Positions 51,575 through 55,184 of a DNA stretch of 55,184 bases are shown here, piece by piece. This stretch comes from Deltaproteobacteria bacterium (GTDB lineage Bacteria; Myxococcota_A; Polyangia; Haliangiales; Haliangiaceae): positions 1-55,184 of the forward strand of contig JANXOM010000408.1 of NCBI GenBank assembly GCA_025353585.1, in the 5' to 3' direction. Within the stretch, counting starts at the first letter, position 1. The number at the start of each line of letters is the position of its first letter. The notes under the pieces were generated by a model. That model ran no database searches and had not been told where the DNA came from. It worked only from the letters and a program-made list of their open reading frames with translations. Position numbers and translations under genes: made by a program.

Positions 51575-54500
51575 CTACAGTCCGACGAACGCGATGATCG
51601 CCTTGAGCGCATCGCGCGCGCGCTCGATGTGCTCGGCGGCGGCGCTGACGGCGCTCGACACGGCGACCACCGAGTCGGACTGCTCCATCACGGCGGTCTC
51701 GTCGCTGGCGGCCCGCATGTTCGCGCGGAGCGAGTCGATGGACTCCTCGAGGATGAGCACCTGATCGGTGACGGCCGCGGGCATCGCCGTGCTCGTCTGA
51801 GCGGCATCGTTGCCGCCGCGCTCGGTCGCCTGACGCAGCTTGTTCTCGGTGTCGCGGAGCCGCTTGCGGAGGTCGGTTTCCTCGCGGTCCATCCGCTCGA
51901 GGCGCTGCTCGAGCTCGGTGTGCTTGGCGATCGCGGCCTCGTAGCGCTTGAGGTCGGCCGTCGCCGTGACCTCGGGATCGTAAGCGGCCGCGGCCGCGAG
52001 CTTGTCGCGCTCGGCCGCGATCCGCTCGGCCGTCTTGCGCGCCTCGCGCAGATCGCGCTCGAGCCCCGCGATCTCGCGCTCCGTGTTCGCCGCGAACTGC
52101 CGCACGTTCTCGGCCCCCTCGACCTCGCGCTCGAGCTCGGCGACCCGCGCGACCGCGGAGTTCGCCCGCGACTCCGCCGTGGCGAGCTGGGACTCGTAGT
52201 CATCGGCGCGTGCGCCCGCGTCGTCGGCGCGGCGCGCGGCATCGTCCGCCCGCTCGTCGGCGGTGCGCAGGCGCGCCTCGAGATCGCGAGCGCGATTCTC
52301 GATCTCGCGGGCCCGGCTCTCGGCCGCCGCCACGCGCTCGCCGCCCGCGCTGTCGGCGTCGCGCACGCGGGCCGCCGCGTCGCGCTCGAGGTACGCCAGC
52401 TTGCTGATCGCCTCGTCGAACTGCCGCTGGAGCGCGAGCGAGCGGCCGATCGCGAGGTCCGCCTCCTCGGTCTTCTCCGCCATCGCGCGCTCGTGGCCGC
52501 CGAGCTCGTGCTCGAGGTCCGAGATCCGCAGGTCGGCGTCCTGGAGCGCGGCCTTCAGCGCGCTGACCTCGGAGCCGGCGGACTGCTGCGCCTGCTGCCG
52601 GGCCGCATCCGCCGCGCGACGCGCCTCGACGAGCGCCTCCGCCGCCGTCTCGCGAGCCTCGGCGATCGCGATCTCGGCCGACTCGCGCGCGTCATCGCGC
52701 TCCGCGTTCGCGGCGTCGAGCGCGACCTTCGCCGAGCGCAGCTCCTCGTCGAGCGCCTTGCTCCGCGTGTCGCCCGCCGTCGCGCGCTTCACGGCCTCGG
52801 CGAGCGCCGGCCGCATGTCGGCGATGATCGACTCGAGGTTCTTCGTCTTCTCGCGCAGCTCGCCGATCGTGCTCTGCGTGGCGGTCTTCTCGACCTCCAG
52901 CGCGCTCTCGAGATCGACCGCGCGCTCCTGGAGCACCTCGTGCTGCACCTCGGCCTCCGCCGCGCGCATCTCCGCCTCCTCGGCGCGCCCGCGAACCTCG
53001 GACAGATCTCGCTCGAGCCGCGACCGCAGATCGACCAGCGCCATCGACGACGACCGCTCCGCGGCCAGCTCGCGCTCGAGCTGCGTGACGCGCGCACCGC
53101 CCTCGCGCTCGGCCGCGACCGCGCGCTCCACGGCCTGTGCGTGGGCGGCCTCGCTCGCCGCGTGGGCCTCGCTCGCGACCATCGCGGCCGCGTCGACCGC
53201 CTCGCGCACCGCGTGTTCGAGCGTCGCCGCCGCCTCTCCGCGCGCCGCCTCGAGCGCGGCCGCCGCGTCTTCTCGCGCCGCCGTCCGCGCCGCCGCCGCC
53301 TCTTCGCGCGCCGCGTGGAGCTCGTCCGCCGCCGCCGCCTCGGCCGCCGCGATCTTGCTCGCCGCAGCGGCCTCCGCGGCCGCGACCTTCGTCGCGAGCT
53401 CGGTCTTCGCCGCCGCGAGCTCGGCTTGCAGCTGCGCCAGCTTCGCGGCCGCCTCGGTCGCGCGCGCCTCGAAGTCTGCGCCCGCGAGCGCCTTGGCCTC
53501 GGCCGCCGCGGCTCGCCGCCCCGCGTCCGCGAGCTCGCGCGCCACGGCCTTCGCGCGGCCGTCCGCCTCGACGGCGCGCCGCAGCGCCTCGGCGACGTCT
53601 TTCGCCATCGCCTTCGCCATCGTGTCCGCCGCGCTCGCGCGCTTCTCGAACTCCTCGGCGCGCCGCTCCGCCGCGATGACCCGGGCCTGGGCGCTGCTCA
53701 CCTGCGCGACCGCCGCCTCGCGGTCCGCGCGCGCTTCTGCGATCGCCTGCTCGGAGCCGGCCGCCGTCGCGAGCCGCGCCTCGAGCTCGGCCCCACGCGC
53801 ATCGGCCGCCGTGATCTTCGCCGCCTGGGCCTCACCCTCGAGGCGCGCGGCCGTGACCTTCACCTCGGTGGCCGCGGTCGCGAGCTGCGCCTCGGAGAGC
53901 GCGCGCTCGAGCTCGACCAGCCGGTCGCGCCGCGTCTCGAACTGCGAGGTCAGGTCCGCGAGCTCCTCCGTCAGCGCCTTGACCTTCGCCTCCGACTCGA
54001 GCAGGGGCGTCGCGCCGGTCCCGAGCTTGGTCTCGAGCGACGCGATCTTCTCGCGCGCGTCGCCGAGCTCCTCGTCGAGCGTGACGGCCTTCGCCTCCGC
54101 ATCCCCGATGCGCGACTCGAGCTGCGCCGCGCGCCCCTCGGCCTTCGCCGTCTGCGCGTTCGCGTGCGACAGGTTGCGCTCGGCGCCCTGCGCCCGGATC
54201 TGCGCGGACTGCAGCTCCTTGTCGGCCTTGTCGGCGCGCGCGGTCAGCGCCGCGATCTGCTCGACGAGCGGGGCGATCCGCGCATCCGGCGCCCCGGCCG
54301 TCGCGCGCGCCGTGGCGAGCTCCGCCGTCAGCGCCGCGAGCTTGACGTCGGCCTCGGCCAGCTTGCCGGCCGCCGCCATGCCGCCCTGCGCGTCGGCGAC
54401 GGCGCGCGCCTCCTTGACCTTCGCGAGCTCGAGGCGAAGCGACTCGAGCTCCGTGACGCTCCGCTTGCGCAGGTCGTCGAGCTCTGCGCGCAGCGACATC

Positions 54501-55036
54501 GTGTCGAGCTCGAGCGCCGTGCGCGCCGCGTCGACGTTCGCCCGCCCCGACGCCGCCTCGTCGCGCTCCGAGCGCATCGCCGCGAGCTCGTCCTGGACGG
54601 CCGCGAGCGCGCGCTCGAGCCCCGCCGCCCGGGCCTCCGCCTCGTCGCGCAGCCGCAGGCTCTCGGTATCGACGACCGGGATCGCCGGCGCGGGCGGCGG
54701 CACGACCGCCGGCGGCGACGTCCGCGCGGCCGCGAGCTCGAGGTGCAGCTGCCCGACGCGGGCCGCGAACGCGTTGCGCTCGTCCTCGACGCCGACGCGC
54801 GCCTTCCGCTCCATGTCGAGCCACTGCGCGAGCGTCCCGTGCAGGCCCATCGGCGGCGGCAAGGTCCCGCCCGCGGGCAGGAGGCGCATCATGAGGCTGC
54901 CGACGAGGATGATCTCGCCGGTCGGCACGGGCGAGCGCGCGACCTTGTTCGGCCCGACGAAGATGCCGTTGCTGCTGCCGAGATCCTCGATCCACAGCGT
55001 CCCGTTGTCGGTCGGTCGCGACGTCACGTGCAGCAT
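51575..55036 (-). CDS. FHA-associated long coiled-coil protein, 5' end disrupted
   Basis: The visible frame gives 1153 residues. The first 45 hold the second half of an FHA domain (TLWIEDLGSSNGIFVGPNKV). About 1000 residues of Ala/Glu/Arg-rich coiled coil follow with clear heptads. A distinct C-terminal segment closes the protein (LILEESIDSLRANM to KAIIAFVGL). The first half of the FHA domain, with its GR and SRxH phosphothreonine-binding residues, is missing. In its place the frame reads MLHVTSRPT, and the lost part appears inverted at 55011-55084. The native start therefore lies in sequence that is absent or inverted. Coiled-coil FHA proteins often serve as scaffolds in kinase signalling; the three kinases here are possible partners. 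Confidence 0.75.
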   Translation of the reverse strand: MLHVTSRPTDNGTLWIEDLGSSNGIFVGPNKVARSPVPTGEIILVGSLMMRLLPAGGTLPPPMGLHGTLAQWLDMERKARVGVEDERNAFAARVGQLHLELAAARTSPPAVVPPPAPAIPVVDTESLRLRDEAEARAAGLERALAAVQDELAAMRSERDEAASGRANVDAARTALELDTMSLRAELDDLRKRSVTELESLRLELAKVKEARAVADAQGGMAAAGKLAEADVKLAALTAELATARATAGAPDARIAPLVEQIAALTARADKADKELQSAQIRAQGAERNLSHANAQTAKAEGRAAQLESRIGDAEAKAVTLDEELGDAREKIASLETKLGTGATPLLESEAKVKALTEELADLTSQFETRRDRLVELERALSEAQLATAATEVKVTAARLEGEAQAAKITAADARGAELEARLATAAGSEQAIAEARADREAAVAQVSSAQARVIAAERRAEEFEKRASAADTMAKAMAKDVAEALRRAVEADGRAKAVARELADAGRRAAAAEAKALAGADFEARATEAAAKLAQLQAELAAAKTELATKVAAAEAAAASKIAAAEAAAADELHAAREEAAAARTAAREDAAAALEAARGEAAATLEHAVREAVDAAAMVASEAHAASEAAHAQAVERAVAAEREGGARVTQLERELAAERSSSMALVDLRSRLERDLSEVRGRAEEAEMRAAEAEVQHEVLQERAVDLESALEVEKTATQSTIGELREKTKNLESIIADMRPALAEAVKRATAGDTRSKALDEELRSAKVALDAANAERDDARESAEIAIAEARETAAEALVEARRAADAARQQAQQSAGSEVSALKAALQDADLRISDLEHELGGHERAMAEKTEEADLAIGRSLALQRQFDEAISKLAYLERDAAARVRDADSAGGERVAAAESRAREIENRARDLEARLRTADERADDAARRADDAGARADDYESQLATAESRANSAVARVAELEREVEGAENVRQFAANTEREIAGLERDLREARKTAERIAAERDKLAAAAAYDPEVTATADLKRYEAAIAKHTELEQRLERMDREETDLRKRLRDTENKLRQATERGGNDAAQTSTAMPAAVTDQVLILEESIDSLRANMRAASDETAVMEQSDSVVAVSSAVSAAAEHIERARDALKAIIAFVGL

Positions 55037-55184
55037 CCGCAGCGAGGACCCGCGGGTCTCGCGCCCGCACGCGCGCTTCTACTACGACAACGGGACGCTG
55101 TGGATCGAGGATCTCGGCAGCAGCAACGGCATCTTCGTCGGGCCGAACAAGGTCGCGCGCTCGCCCGTGCCGACCGGCGAGATC
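54911..55184. repeat. Perfect 100-bp inverted repeat with 74-bp spacer at the right edge
   Basis: Positions 54911-55010 and 55085-55184 are exact reverse complements; the spacer 55011-55084 is unique. The right arm ends exactly at the window edge, so the repeat may continue. Both arms encode the second half of the same FHA domain. Confidence 0.85.
55011..55184 (+). other. Inverted FHA-domain fragment, open to the window edge
   Basis: On the plus strand the spacer and right arm read continuously as VGRDVTCSIRSEDPRVSRPH, then ARFYYDNGTLWIEDLGSSNG, then IFVGPNKVARSPVPTGEI. This is a normal FHA domain with the conserved GR, SRxH and SSNG. It is partial at the right. Upstream on this strand there is only the complement of the coiled-coil gene, so no start for it is visible. 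Confidence 0.6.

Overview
The window is about 55 kb of very G+C-rich, tightly packed DNA with strong third-position GC bias. The gene content points to a myxobacterium-like member of the Myxococcota. It has three Hanks-type Ser/Thr kinases with proline-rich tails and C-terminal membrane anchors, a CarD/CdnL regulator, and a metalloprotease with a MYXO-CTERM-like tail. It also has many lipoproteins with thrombospondin-3, FG-GAP or Gly-rich repeats, and a zinc-ribbon/GYF/TPR membrane protein resembling gliding-machinery proteins. I infer Myxococcota (Polyangia/Haliangiales side) from this content only; no rRNA is present to confirm it.

Layout, left to right. 1-4.6 kb: asnS, a short ornithine-cyclodeaminase-like protein, pterin carbinolamine dehydratase, a lipoprotein, a kinase relic with a dispersed repeat, and an aldo/keto reductase. 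4.6-11.4 kb: kinase 1, acyl desaturase, a histidine kinase/response regulator pair, a large palindromic element, a HIT protein, a putative aminopeptidase lipoprotein and MepA. 11.4-22.6 kb: aldehyde dehydrogenase, kinase 2 with an LDLQMQP repeat tail, a secreted unknown, PrsW, a small membrane protein, an M23 peptidase, an MMPL transporter and 3-hydroxybutyryl-CoA dehydrogenase. 22.6-30.1 kb: Gly-rich lipoprotein, two tandem alkyl-DHAP-synthase-like flavoproteins, a frameshifted FG-GAP protein, a small lipoprotein and a frameshifted MshEN-REC-TPR protein. 30.3-38.8 kb: cdnL, a macro-domain protein, a partial respiratory complex I operon (nuoABCDGHI) and a frameshifted methyltransferase. 38.8-39.0 kb: a minus-strand RNA gene that I read as 6S RNA, with its own promoter and intrinsic terminator. 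39.1-55.2 kb: kinase 3, a CPBP protease, gltX, a metzincin, a zinc-ribbon protein, a GNAT, a PilZ protein, the GltJ-like protein, SppA, an esterase, and a long coiled-coil protein whose FHA domain is broken by a perfect 100-bp inverted repeat at the right edge.

The strongest global signal is regulatory. Most operon-leading genes have a TANNNT box ending 5-10 nt before the start codon and no Shine-Dalgarno sequence, which implies widespread leaderless transcription. Genes inside operons instead overlap by ATGA, GTGA or TGATG. Only a few genes (cdnL, nuoI) carry a clear AGGAG. Where useful I used the box to choose starts.

Three genes (FG-GAP protein, MshEN-REC-TPR protein, methyltransferase) contain one-base shifts in short G/C runs. 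Either the assembly has residual indels or these are pseudogenes. I found no CRISPR array, prophage, insertion sequence or tRNA.
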